Origin: Burkholderia sp052045245
GTDB taxonomy: Bacteria; Pseudomonadota; Gammaproteobacteria; Burkholderiales; Burkholderiaceae
DNA length: 64,000 nucleotides
Assembly: GCF_052045245.1 (NCBI RefSeq)
Contig: NZ_JBQEON010000007.1
Coordinates: 133,427 to 197,426 of the forward strand
Direction of reading: 5' to 3'
Shown: positions 21,135-29,345 of the stretch, piece by piece
Layout: each line of letters starts with the position of its first letter
Numbering within the stretch: position 1 is the stretch's first letter
The notes under the pieces: generated by a model
Database searches by the model: none
The model's input: the letters and a program-made list of their open reading frames with translations, nothing else
What the model was told of the DNA's origin: nothing
Program-made: the position numbers and the translations under genes

Positions 21135-21157
21135 CACCGGCCGGCGAGCCGCCGGTG
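21135..21157 (+). other. Second hairpin before the radical SAM gene
   Basis: CACCGGC-N9-GCCGGTG, only 6 bp after the first hairpin. Both lie wholly in the 103-bp gap between the last GDL gene and the radical SAM start. Confidence 0.4.
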
Positions 21158-21187
21158 CGGGACGGACGATACTCGAGGGACATCGAT

Positions 21188-22636
21188 ATGGACGACAATC
21201 AAGCGCGCCCGGTTCGCTTCCTGAGCGGAGAGGACTACCAACGGTTCGTCCCGGTCCACGTCGTGTGGGAAGTCACGCTGGCCTGCGACCTGAAGTGCCT
21301 GCACTGCGGGTCGCGCGCGGGCCACCGGCGCACCAGCGAACTGTCGACTGCCGAGTGTCTCGACGTGATCGATGCGCTGGCCAGGCTCGGCACCCGCGAA
21401 GTGTCGATGATCGGAGGCGAGGCTTACTTGCGCAAGGACTGGGCGCAACTCATCAAGGCCATCCGCGCGCACGGGATGTACTGCGCGGTGCAGACGGGCG
21501 GCCGCAACCTGACACCCGCGCGGCTCGCGCAGGCGGTCGAAGCGGGCCTCAACGGGCTGGGCGTGTCGCTGGACGGGCTGGCGCCGCTGCACGACAAGGT
21601 GCGCAATGTCCCGGGATCGTTCGATCGTGCGGTGGATACGCTGAAGCGTGCCCGTGCGCACGGTCTCGCGGTCAGCGTGAACACGCAGATCGGTTCCGCG
21701 ACGATGCGCGACCTGCCCGCGTTGATGGACACGATCATCGAGATCGGGGCGACACATTGGCAGATTCAGCTGACGGTCGCGATGGGCAACGCGGTCGATC
21801 ATGACGCGTTGCTTCTGCAGCCTTACCAGCTCGAAGCGTTGATGCCGCTGCTGGCCGATCTCTACCAGCGGGGGCTCGATCGCGGGCTGTTGATGAATGT
21901 CGGCAACAACATCGGCTACTTCGGGCCGTACGAGCATCTGTGGCGCGGTTTCGGCGACGAGCGGGTGCACTGGAGCGGATGCGCGGCCGGGCAGACCGTC
22001 ATCGCGCTCGAAGCGGACGGCACCGTCAAGGGATGCCCGTCGCTCGCAACGGTCGGCTTCGCGGGCGGCAACATCCGGGATCTGTCGCTGGAAGAGATCT
22101 GGCGCACGAGCGAGGCGATCCATTTCGGCCGGTTGCGCTCGGTTGACGACCTGTGGGGATTTTGCCGCACGTGCTACTACGCCGACGTGTGCCGTGGCGG
22201 CTGTACGTGGACCTCGCATTCGCTGCTCGGCAAGCCGGGCAACAACCCGTATTGCCACTATCGCGTGCTCGAACTGAAGAAGCAGGGGCTGCGCGAGCGC
22301 ATCGAGAAGATCGAGGAGGCTGCACCCGCGTCGTTCGCGGTGGGGCGCTTCGATCTGATCACGGAACGCATTGCGGACGGCACGCCCGTCGCGAGTATTT
22401 CCCGCTCGGGACAGACCGTCGAGCTCGCGTGGCAGCACAAGGGCAAGCGTGCGCCGGAGGTCGGGAGAATCCCGCCGAGGCTGGCCGTGTGCCGAGCGTG
22501 CAACAGCTACGTGCATCGGCACGAGTCGCAGTGCCCGCACTGCGGGGCGGACATCGCGGCCGCCGAGCGGGCTTACGAAGCGGACGCGCAGCGTCGTCAT
22601 GCCCTCATCGAGGAAGTCGAGCGGCTGCTGAGTTGA
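21188..22636 (+). CDS. Radical SAM/SPASM maturase of the GDL system
   Basis: A 482-residue radical SAM protein. The SAM-cluster motif CxxxCxxC is at Cys33, Cys37 and Cys40 (ACDLKCLHCGSRAGH), followed by GGEAYLR. A SPASM-type region at about 265-345 is Cys-rich (SGCAAG, GCPSLA, CRTCYYADVCRGGC). An additional C-terminal zinc ribbon (CRACNSYVHRHESQCPHCGA, about 434-455) precedes a helical tail. MDDNQARP is chosen as start: GAGGGA lies upstream and the earlier in-frame Met adds low-complexity sequence. SPASM enzymes modify ribosomal peptides, and three GDL proteins precede it in the same operon, so it most likely modifies their tails. The reaction is unknown. Confidence 0.88.
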   Translation: MDDNQARPVRFLSGEDYQRFVPVHVVWEVTLACDLKCLHCGSRAGHRRTSELSTAECLDVIDALARLGTREVSMIGGEAYLRKDWAQLIKAIRAHGMYCAVQTGGRNLTPARLAQAVEAGLNGLGVSLDGLAPLHDKVRNVPGSFDRAVDTLKRARAHGLAVSVNTQIGSATMRDLPALMDTIIEIGATHWQIQLTVAMGNAVDHDALLLQPYQLEALMPLLADLYQRGLDRGLLMNVGNNIGYFGPYEHLWRGFGDERVHWSGCAAGQTVIALEADGTVKGCPSLATVGFAGGNIRDLSLEEIWRTSEAIHFGRLRSVDDLWGFCRTCYYADVCRGGCTWTSHSLLGKPGNNPYCHYRVLELKKQGLRERIEKIEEAAPASFAVGRFDLITERIADGTPVASISRSGQTVELAWQHKGKRAPEVGRIPPRLAVCRACNSYVHRHESQCPHCGADIAAAERAYEADAQRRHALIEEVERLLS

Positions 22637-22698
22637 GTGAACCGGGGCACGCCTCGGCGAACGTCGAGTGGAGTCCAGGAACCACTTTAAAAAACGGG

Positions 22699-22719
22699 TG
22701 GCCGATGCTGGATCGGCCA
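22699..22719 (-). terminator. Hairpin with minus-strand T-run
   Basis: TGGCCGAT-gctgg-ATCGGCCA, a perfect 8-bp stem. The T-run (TTTTTT) follows it on the minus strand only, although no minus-strand gene reads into it. On the plus strand it sits in the leader of the 22748 gene and could be regulatory. Confidence 0.35.
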
Positions 22720-22747
22720 TGACAAATGGACCTTATGGGGAATGTTC

Positions 22748-23077
22748 ATGAGCAACGTGCAAGCGGAAGTGGCACCGGTGACCGGTGTCGGTACGTACTC
22801 CTGGGAACTGTCGCTGTATGAATACCAGGGAACCTGCTGGATCAAGTGGTCCACGAATGCGCCGTTTCGCGCGCAGCAAGGGCGAGTCTGCCTGTATTCC
22901 GGGGGCTTTCCATCCAATCCGACCGATGCGAAGGCGTGGAGCTGGGATAACGAAAACAACCAGAATTTCAATACGAAGCAGCCGTGGGGCGCCGGGTGGT
23001 GTGCGGGATATATCGCCGAAAGGAGCCCCAACGGGCCGTACACCTATTTCGCGAAAACCCAGGTGACGAGAACGTGA
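22748..23077 (+). CDS. Small Trp-rich protein of unknown function
   Basis: A 109-residue protein that I do not recognise. It is unusually rich in Trp, Tyr and Asn (CWIKWSTNAPF, AWSWDNENNQNF, PWGAGWCAGY), with three Cys and no signal peptide. Alternating aromatic and polar residues suggest a small beta-sandwich, possibly carbohydrate- or surface-binding. The second of two ATGs is preferred, as GGGGA lies about 6 bp before it. It follows the radical SAM gene by 111 bp on the same strand and may be part of the GDL unit, or a cargo gene with its own promoter. Confidence 0.65.
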   Translation: MSNVQAEVAPVTGVGTYSWELSLYEYQGTCWIKWSTNAPFRAQQGRVCLYSGGFPSNPTDAKAWSWDNENNQNFNTKQPWGAGWCAGYIAERSPNGPYTYFAKTQVTRT

Positions 23078-23216
23078 GTCGGCGTATCGAACGCTAGCAC
23101 TCGCGACGGCAGGCAGTGGGGGCGTTGTTTCCGTTTCGTCGATACTCATTGATCCGACGACGCGGCGCGAACCTCGGGCCCGGCGGCGCCACCGCAAGAA
23201 GCCGTTTTTATCGTGT

Positions 23217-23266
23217 GCGGTCGGGCCCGGCATTGCCGGGCCTCGACATCGATGCCGCTACTTCAC
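23217..23266. repeat. Dispersed junction repeat, copy at 23.2 kb
   Basis: About 50 bp closely matching 28895-28945, where the sequence joins a pqiC relic to the 3' end of the cupin gene. It includes the hairpin GGCCCGGC-att-GCCGGGCC (23224-23242), which may terminate the upstream gene. The copy lies exactly between the GDL block and the cyclase block. Confidence 0.5.
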
Positions 23267-23329
23267 TGAATTTCCGCGCACGGCGGCGCATAATATTTTG
23301 ATGTCGGCCCTTGGCTGGAAGAGGGTTTT

Positions 23330-26300
23330 ATGCGCTGCCCCATCTGCGGATCCGAGAATCCTCCCGGCGGGAGGTTCTGCCAGGAATGCCAGGCCGTGCT
23401 GTGCCCCACGTGCCCGCAGTGCGGGCACGAGACAGCGCCCGCGGCCCGCTTCTGCAGCAACTGCGGCACGTCGCTGGCCACGCCCGCGGCTGCGCTGCCG
23501 CCATCGACCCGGCCAGCGGCGCCCGAACCGTCACCCACCCCCGTTCATTACACGCCCGATCATCTCGCCGAGCGCATCCGTGCCGAACACGCGGCGATGG
23601 AAGCGCGCGGCGAGCCCGCCGGCGAGCGCAAGACCGTGACCGCGCTGTTTGCCGACATGGCCGGGTCGACCGCGTTGATCCACGATCTCGATCCCGAAGT
23701 CGCACATCGCTTGATCGTGCCGGTGGTCGAACTGATGATGGACGCCGTCCACTACTACGAAGGCTACGTCGCGAAATCGCTCGGCGACGGCATCCTCGCG
23801 CTGTTCGGCGCGCCGATCGCGCACGAAGACCATGCGCAGCGCGCGCTTTTCGCCGCATTGCGCATGCAGCACGCGATGCGGCAGCACGGCGACCGCATTC
23901 GTCTGCAGGAAGGCATTCCCCTGCAGATTCGCGTCGGCGTTCATACCGGCGAGGTCGTCGTCCGTTCGATCCGCACCGACGACCTGCACACCGATTACGA
24001 TCCGCTCGGGCACACGATCCACATCGCGTCGCGGATCGAAGGCATCGCCACGCCGACGTCGATTCTCGTCAGCGAGTCGACCCACAAGCTGGCGGAAGGC
24101 TATTTCGAGTTCAAGGCGCTGGGGGCCACGCAACTCAAGGGCATTCCCGCGCCGTTGAGCGTCTACGAAGTGCTGGGCCTCGGTGCGCTACGCACGCGCC
24201 TGCAACTGGCCGCACACCGTGGTCTCGCGCGGTTCGTCGGCCGCGAAACGGAACTGGAGCACCTGAACCAGGCCCTGGAGAGCATGCGGGCCGGGCATGG
24301 GCGCGTGGTCGGCGTGGCGGGGGAAGCCGGCGTCGGCAAGTCGCGCCTGTTCCACGAGTTCAAGGAGCGTTCGCGACGCGGCGCGCTGGTGCTGGAGACG
24401 TTTTCGGTATCGCACGGCAAGGCGTTTTCCAACTTGCCGCTCATCGAACTCCTGAAGAATTATTTCCAGATCACCGCGCAGGACGACGAGCGGAGCTGCC
24501 GGGAAAAGGTCATCGGCAAGGCGCTCGCGCTCGAGCGCGGTTTCGAGGACCTCGTGCCGTACGTCCTCTATCTGCTTGGCATCGGTGAAGGCGGGCCGGT
24601 GCTCGTCGAGATGGATCCGCAGATCCGGCGCGACCGCACCTTCGATGCGATCAGGCAGCTGCTCGTGCGCGAGAGCCAGAACCAGCCGGTCCATCTGCTG
24701 TTCGAGGACCTGCAGTGGCTGGACCGCGAAACGGAAACCTTCCTCGCGTACCTGGTCGACCACGTGCCGGCCGCACGCATCCTGCTTCTGGTGAACTACC
24801 GGCCCGAGTATCAGCCTGCGTGGGCGCGCGCGGCGCACTGGAGCACGATCCGGCTCGAACCGCTCGGCCCTGCCGACGCGCAAGGGCTGCTCGCGGCGCT
24901 GCTCGGCGAGGATCGCACGCTCGGGCCGCTGAAGCAGCGCATTCTGGAGAAGACGGAGGGCAATCCGTTCTTCATGGAGGAAGTGGTCCAGACGCTGGTC
25001 GAGGAGAACTCGCTGCTCGGCGAGGCCGGGCGCTATCGCATCGTGGAGACGCCGGCGACGCTGCACATTCCTGCCACCGTGCAGGGCGTGCTCGCCGCCC
25101 GGATCGACCGGCTGCCGATCGAGGAAAAGGAGCTGCTGCAGGCACTTGCCGTGATCGGCCACGAGTTTCCGTTCAGCCTGGTCCGGCAAATCTGCAGCGA
25201 GGCGCCGGTACGGGACGACGAACTGCGGCGTCTGCTCGCGCATCTGGAAGCGGCGGAGTTCATCTACGAGCGCCCTGCGTTTCCCGAAGTCAATTATTCA
25301 TTCAAGCACGCGCTGACCCAGGAAGTGGCCGGGCGTTCGTTGCTCACGCAACGGCGTACCACGCTGCACGAGCGCACCGCGCAGGCGATCGAGGTGCTGT
25401 TCCCGACGCGCATCGCCGATTACTGCAGCGAACTCGCGCACCACTACAGTCAGAGCGGCAACGTGCCGAAGGCCGTCGAATACCTGCATCGCGCGGCGCA
25501 GCAGGCGCTGCGCCACGCCGCCCATCACGATGCAATGAATCATCTCGGCGCGGCACTTGCGCTACTGAAGGGCTTGCCCGACACGCCGATGCGCGCGCAT
25601 TGGGAGCTGACGCTGTTGCTTTCGCTGGGGCCGGTCCTGATGGATGTGCGTGGGTATGGCGCGACGGAGGTGGGCGCGACCTACAGGCGTGCGCTCGAAC
25701 TATGCGAGCGCACGGGCGAGGCATCGCAACGCTTTGCGACGCAGCTGGGATTGCGGATACACCATGTGGTGCGCGGCGAGTATGCCATCGCGAGTGCCCT
25801 GGGCAAGCAGATGCTCGATACGGCGCGGGAAGGGAATGACCCGGGTTTGCTCGTGGAGGCCCATAGTGCACGGGGCGGCTGCGTGTTTCTGCAGGGCGAT
25901 TTCGACGCTGCTCGCGCAAACCTGGAAGCGGCGCTTGCGATCTACGATCCGAAGCAGCATCAGGCACATGTCTTCACGCACGGGGTGGATCCCGGCATTC
26001 GGGCGCTCAGCTACCTCGCGTTGACTTTGTGGTTTCAGGGATATCCGGAACAAGCGCTCGAACGCAGCGTCGATGCACTCGCGCTCGCGCAGGGCCTCGC
26101 TTACGGGCCGTCCCTGGCGTTCGGTCTGACCTACGCGGCCCACTTGCATCAGCTGCGCAGGGAGCCGGTGCTTGCCGGTGAGCGTGCAGAGGCGGTCATT
26201 GCCGTATCGACCGAGCACGGATTGCCCTACTGGCTCGCATGGGGGACGCTTCTGCGAGGCTGGGCGGCGAGCGCACTGGGAAACATCCGGGACGGCATCG

Positions 26301-26788
26301 CGCAGATGCGGCTGGGCCTCGATGCGCTGCGGGCGGCGGGCGGCGAAGACCTGCGGCCCTATTCTCTCGCGTTGCTCGCCGACAGTTACTGGCGCGCGGG
26401 TGACGCGCGCGCGGCACGGGACATGCTGGAAGAGGCCATGGCGATCGTCGAGCAATCCGGCGAGCATTGCTACGAGGCCGAGCTGCACCGGCTCGCGGGA
26501 ATCTGTCTGGCCGGACGGGCCGACGAGGACGGGACAGCCGCTGCATGCGACGACGAAGCCGCCGACTGTTTTCAGCGCGCGATCGCGTGCGCACGCCGGC
26601 AGGGCGCCAGAGCGCTGGAATTGCGAGCCGCGTCGGACCTCGTCCGGCTGTTGCAACGGCAGGGGAAGACGGCGGAGGCGCAGCAAATGCTGTCCGACGT
26701 GTACATCGGCTTCACCGAAGGCTTCGCGACGCGCGATCTGCGAGAGGCGAAAACGCTGCTGGATGCATTGGGTGCGCGCGCCGGATGA
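23330..26788 (+). CDS. Zinc-ribbon/adenylate cyclase/STAND-type ATPase protein
   Basis: An 1152-residue cytoplasmic protein. Residues 1-50 carry two Cys4 zinc ribbons (CPICGSENPPGGRFCQEC, CPQCG...RFCSNCGTSL). About 100-285 is a class III nucleotide cyclase domain with the two metal-binding Asp positions in LFADMAGST and SLGDGILALFGAP. About 300-560 is an AAA/STAND-like ATPase (GRETELEHL; Walker A GEAGVGKS near 331; LLFEDLQWLD). The rest is TPR-like. This arrangement is known in large cyclase-regulator proteins of Burkholderia and rhizobia, usually of unknown role. No dedicated partner is evident; it follows the junction repeat and heads a second accessory block. Confidence 0.88.
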   Translation: MRCPICGSENPPGGRFCQECQAVLCPTCPQCGHETAPAARFCSNCGTSLATPAAALPPSTRPAAPEPSPTPVHYTPDHLAERIRAEHAAMEARGEPAGERKTVTALFADMAGSTALIHDLDPEVAHRLIVPVVELMMDAVHYYEGYVAKSLGDGILALFGAPIAHEDHAQRALFAALRMQHAMRQHGDRIRLQEGIPLQIRVGVHTGEVVVRSIRTDDLHTDYDPLGHTIHIASRIEGIATPTSILVSESTHKLAEGYFEFKALGATQLKGIPAPLSVYEVLGLGALRTRLQLAAHRGLARFVGRETELEHLNQALESMRAGHGRVVGVAGEAGVGKSRLFHEFKERSRRGALVLETFSVSHGKAFSNLPLIELLKNYFQITAQDDERSCREKVIGKALALERGFEDLVPYVLYLLGIGEGGPVLVEMDPQIRRDRTFDAIRQLLVRESQNQPVHLLFEDLQWLDRETETFLAYLVDHVPAARILLLVNYRPEYQPAWARAAHWSTIRLEPLGPADAQGLLAALLGEDRTLGPLKQRILEKTEGNPFFMEEVVQTLVEENSLLGEAGRYRIVETPATLHIPATVQGVLAARIDRLPIEEKELLQALAVIGHEFPFSLVRQICSEAPVRDDELRRLLAHLEAAEFIYERPAFPEVNYSFKHALTQEVAGRSLLTQRRTTLHERTAQAIEVLFPTRIADYCSELAHHYSQSGNVPKAVEYLHRAAQQALRHAAHHDAMNHLGAALALLKGLPDTPMRAHWELTLLLSLGPVLMDVRGYGATEVGATYRRALELCERTGEASQRFATQLGLRIHHVVRGEYAIASALGKQMLDTAREGNDPGLLVEAHSARGGCVFLQGDFDAARANLEAALAIYDPKQHQAHVFTHGVDPGIRALSYLALTLWFQGYPEQALERSVDALALAQGLAYGPSLAFGLTYAAHLHQLRREPVLAGERAEAVIAVSTEHGLPYWLAWGTLLRGWAASALGNIRDGIAQMRLGLDALRAAGGEDLRPYSLALLADSYWRAGDARAARDMLEEAMAIVEQSGEHCYEAELHRLAGICLAGRADEDGTAAACDDEAADCFQRAIACARRQGARALELRAASDLVRLLQRQGKTAEAQQMLSDVYIGFTEGFATRDLREAKTLLDALGARAG

Positions 26789-26864
26789 ACGGGGCCGCGG
26801 CGCACGACGACGCATCGTGTGACCCCGCGCCGTCCACAACCTGCCGCTGCTTGAGGAGACGGGC

Positions 26865-27914
26865 ATGACAATCACGCATACAAGACGCCGCGACGATGTC
26901 CCGCGCAAACCGATCGCGCTGGCGTTGCAGGGCGGCGGGATGCACGGCGCCTTCACCTGGGGCGTGCTTGACCGGCTGATCGAAGACGGCAGGCTTGAAA
27001 TCGAAGGTGTCAGCGCGACCAGCGCCGGCGCGATGAACGCTTCCGTACTCGCATACGGGCTGCTGCAGGGCGGCGAGGACGGTGCGCGTCAGGCACTGCA
27101 CGACTTCTGGCAGGCGGTCGCGCAATCGGCGGAGCGCTACAACCCGCTGCGCTGGGCGCCCTGGCTGAAGGGCACGCATAGCTTCGGGCTCGATCATTCG
27201 CCGCTTTATGCCCTGGCCGACATGATGCTGCGCGTGTTTTCTCCGTATCAGTTCAATCCGGGCAACCTGAATCCGCTGCGCGAAGTACTAGAACGGCAGG
27301 TCGATTTCGACGCGTTGCGCAAGCACTGTCCGATCCGGTTGCATCTATGCGCAACCAACGTCGAGACGGGGAAGATCCGCCTCTTCACGGGCGAGGATGT
27401 CAGCGCCGACGCGGTACTTGCATCGGCATGCGTGCCGACGCTGTTCCAGGCGGTCTCGATCGATGGCGAGTACTACTGGGATGGCGGCTACATGGGTAAT
27501 CCGGCCATCTATCCGCTTATCTACAATTGCACGACGCGCGACGTCGTGATCGTGCACATCAATCCGCTCGTGCGCCGCGGCGTCCCGATCACGGCCGCGG
27601 AAATTCTCAACCGGATCAGCGAGATCAGTTTCAACTCGTCGCTGATGCGCGAGATGCGAGCCATCGCGTTCGTCACCGACCTGATCCAGCAAGGCACGAT
27701 CAAGCGCGGCGAGATGAAGGAAATGCTGATCCATTCCATTCGCGCGGACGACGCGCTGAGCGCGTTGAGCGTATCGAGCAAGTACAACGCGGACTGGGCA
27801 TTCCTGAGCGGACTGCGTGACCACGGGCGACGCGAAGCGGACGCGTGGCTCGCGCATCATTACGGAAACATCGGAAAGCGGTCGAGCATCGACATTCGCA
27901 GGGAATTTCTCTGA
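26865..27914 (+). CDS. Patatin-like phospholipase
   Basis: A 349-residue patatin-family lipid acyl hydrolase. The oxyanion-hole motif is LALQGGGMHGAFTWG. The nucleophile Ser lies in SATSAGAMNAS, where the first Gly of GxSxG is replaced by Ala. The dyad Asp is in YYWDGGYMGNPAI. GAGGAG is about 8 bp before the ATG. There is no signal peptide, so it is cytoplasmic or delivered by another route. It starts 76 bp after the cyclase gene on the same strand and is probably co-transcribed. A distant paralogue lies at 37421. Confidence 0.9.
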   Translation: MTITHTRRRDDVPRKPIALALQGGGMHGAFTWGVLDRLIEDGRLEIEGVSATSAGAMNASVLAYGLLQGGEDGARQALHDFWQAVAQSAERYNPLRWAPWLKGTHSFGLDHSPLYALADMMLRVFSPYQFNPGNLNPLREVLERQVDFDALRKHCPIRLHLCATNVETGKIRLFTGEDVSADAVLASACVPTLFQAVSIDGEYYWDGGYMGNPAIYPLIYNCTTRDVVIVHINPLVRRGVPITAAEILNRISEISFNSSLMREMRAIAFVTDLIQQGTIKRGEMKEMLIHSIRADDALSALSVSSKYNADWAFLSGLRDHGRREADAWLAHHYGNIGKRSSIDIRREFL

Positions 27915-27977
27915 GCGCATCGCAGTCGTGTCGGCATCGCGCGATCACGCATGGCCGGCACGGCCCAAGGAGCGAAC

Positions 27978-28592
27978 GTGAACCGGACGCAGGCGCGGTT
28001 TGTCGCGTTGTGGTCGTGCGGCGGCGGGATCCATGCCGAGGACGTGTATCGCATGCTCGCACGCTGCTATGCGGAGCCGGCTCGCCATTACCATACGCTC
28101 GCGCATGTGCGGCGATGCTTGCATCATCTCGACCAGGCGCGCGACGCGATTCCGGAGCCGGATGCCGTCGAACTCGCGCTCTGGTTTCATGACGTGATTT
28201 TTGTCCCCGGCGCGCAAGACAACGAGCAGCGTAGCGCGGACTGGTTCGAACGCCAGGCAGACGGGCGAATCCGCACGTGCGATCGCATCCGCGAGATGAT
28301 TCTCGCGACGACCCACTCGGGTATTGCCACCGAACCGGATACCCGTTTCGTGTGCGACATCGACCTGGCGGCGCTCGGTGCTTCTCGCAGCCGATTTCGC
28401 GTAGACGGCCGCCACCTTCGGGCAGAGCGCCCCGATCTCGACGACCGGGCTTACGACCGTCTTGAACGCACGATGCTGCGCGGGCTGCTCGAACGTCCGC
28501 GCATCTATCTGACCGATTTCTTCTACACGCGCTGCGAGGCGCGGGCGCGCAGCAACCTGAGCTGGCGGTTGGGTTTGCCGATTCCGGCGTGA
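27978..28592 (+). CDS. Predicted metal-dependent HD-superfamily phosphohydrolase
   Basis: A 204-residue protein of the COG4339-like HD family. Metal-binding residues are recognisable in ARHYHTLAHVRRC and ALWFHDVIFVPGAQDNEQRS, with ATTHSG and DIDLAALG downstream. A GTG start at 27978 is preferred because AAGGAG lies 6 bp before it. An ATG at 27951 would add nine residues but has no ribosome site. Family substrates are mostly uncharacterised. It follows the patatin gene by 63 bp and ends before a strong hairpin, so it closes the transcription unit. Confidence 0.82.
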   Translation: MNRTQARFVALWSCGGGIHAEDVYRMLARCYAEPARHYHTLAHVRRCLHHLDQARDAIPEPDAVELALWFHDVIFVPGAQDNEQRSADWFERQADGRIRTCDRIREMILATTHSGIATEPDTRFVCDIDLAALGASRSRFRVDGRHLRAERPDLDDRAYDRLERTMLRGLLERPRIYLTDFFYTRCEARARSNLSWRLGLPIPA

Positions 28593-28642
28593 GGGCGAGT
28601 GCGCTGCTGTTCGCCGAAGCGCCATTTGCCTTGAGCGGAACC

Positions 28643-28673
28643 GGACACCGCGAGCACCTGGCTCGCGGTGTCC
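28643..28673 (+). terminator. 13-bp stem terminator-like hairpin
   Basis: GGACACCGCGAGC-acctg-GCTCGCGGTGTCC, a perfect 13-bp stem 51 bp after the phosphohydrolase stop. There is no U-tract. It probably ends the cyclase-patatin-hydrolase unit. Confidence 0.6.
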
Positions 28674-28679
28674 CGAGAC

Positions 28680-28811
28680 TCAATGCTGGAGACGATCGAT
28701 CGTGCCGTCCTGCTTGAGACGCGCGAGTGCGGCGTCGAGCGCCTGCAGCGTGCGGCCATCGCCCTCGCGCACGCCGATCACGCTGCTCGCGCCCTGAATC
28801 GCCGGATCATC
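28680..28811 (-). pseudogene. Relic of a family 3 solute-binding protein C-terminus
   Basis: The minus strand reads DPAIQGASSVIGVREGDGRT then LDAALARLKQDGTIDRLQH and stop. This is the typical C-terminal helix of periplasmic amino-acid-binding proteins (RLDAALARLxxDGT). Nothing of the upstream gene remains; the frame runs into the pqiC relic at about 28800. A decayed fragment that cannot encode a functional protein. Confidence 0.55.
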
Positions 28812-28890
28812 GCGCCGGCCGTCCCGTGCGCGTGACGTTGAATCGGGAGACGACGTTGACGTCGTAGATGACGCACCGTGATGCGACGGC
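28801..28890 (+). pseudogene. Relic of pqiC
   Basis: From 28829 to 28890 the DNA aligns without gaps to 16015-16076 inside pqiC, about three positions in four identical, beginning CGCGTGACGTTGA. It reads RVTLNRETTLTS then TAG, against RVTLSRETTLTA in PqiC. Weaker similarity starts at about 28800. The intact pqiC is 12.8 kb to the left. Confidence 0.6.
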
Positions 28891-28894
28891 TCGG

Positions 28895-28945
28895 GCGGAG
28901 CGGGCCCGGCGTTGCCGGACCTCGACAACGATCCCGCTATTTCAC
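28895..28945. repeat. Dispersed junction repeat, copy at 28.9 kb
   Basis: Matches 23217-23266. It contains a hairpin-forming GGGCCCGGC-gtt-GCCGG and overlaps the last codons of the cupin gene. Part of it (GCGTTGCCGG) also matches the last codons of pqiC. Confidence 0.5.
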
Positions 28946-29341
28946 GGGCGTGAGGACCGGCGCGCCCTTGTTCTTGATCAGGAACACGACGAATCTGGCC
29001 GGCTTCGTGCTGCTGGCGTTTCTTCCGACCGTATGCACGTCCTCCGGGCCTTCGTGGAACGTGTCGCCGGCGTGAAGCGTGACTTCCTTCCCGCCGTTCA
29101 GCCCCATCACGATGCTGCCGTCAAGCACGTAGACGAATGCGTGTGCGTCGTGACGATGAACGGGATCGACGCTGCCGGGCGGATAATCCACGACGATCAT
29201 CTCGACTTCCTTGCCCGGATACTCGGGCAGCGGCTCCGTGGTCAGCTGCGTCACTTTGGCTTGCGGTGCGGCGGCGGCCGGCTGAACGGGCATCAGGAGC
29301 GACAGCGCAAGCGGTACGAGCGCGAGCATGATGCGTTTCAT
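28937..29341 (-). CDS. Secreted small cupin-domain protein
   Basis: A 134-residue single-domain cupin with an N-terminal signal peptide (MKRIMLALVPLALSLLMPVQ, cleavage after AAA). Metal ligands of the cupin motifs are visible: His62 and His64 in PVHRHDAHAF and His103 in GPEDVHTVGRN. Its function may be binding or oxidation of a small molecule in the periplasm; the substrate is unknown. It starts 4 bp after the AhpD-like gene stop, so the two form an operon. Its 3' end is duplicated as relics at 16186 and in the junction repeats. Confidence 0.85.
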   Translation of the reverse strand: MKRIMLALVPLALSLLMPVQPAAAAPQAKVTQLTTEPLPEYPGKEVEMIVVDYPPGSVDPVHRHDAHAFVYVLDGSIVMGLNGGKEVTLHAGDTFHEGPEDVHTVGRNASSTKPARFVVFLIKNKGAPVLTPVK

Positions 29342-29345
29342 GTCG

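Noticed and set aside
27951..27977. ATG start for the HD-type hydrolase
   Set aside because: No ribosome site; the GTG at 27978 has AAGGAG at good spacing.
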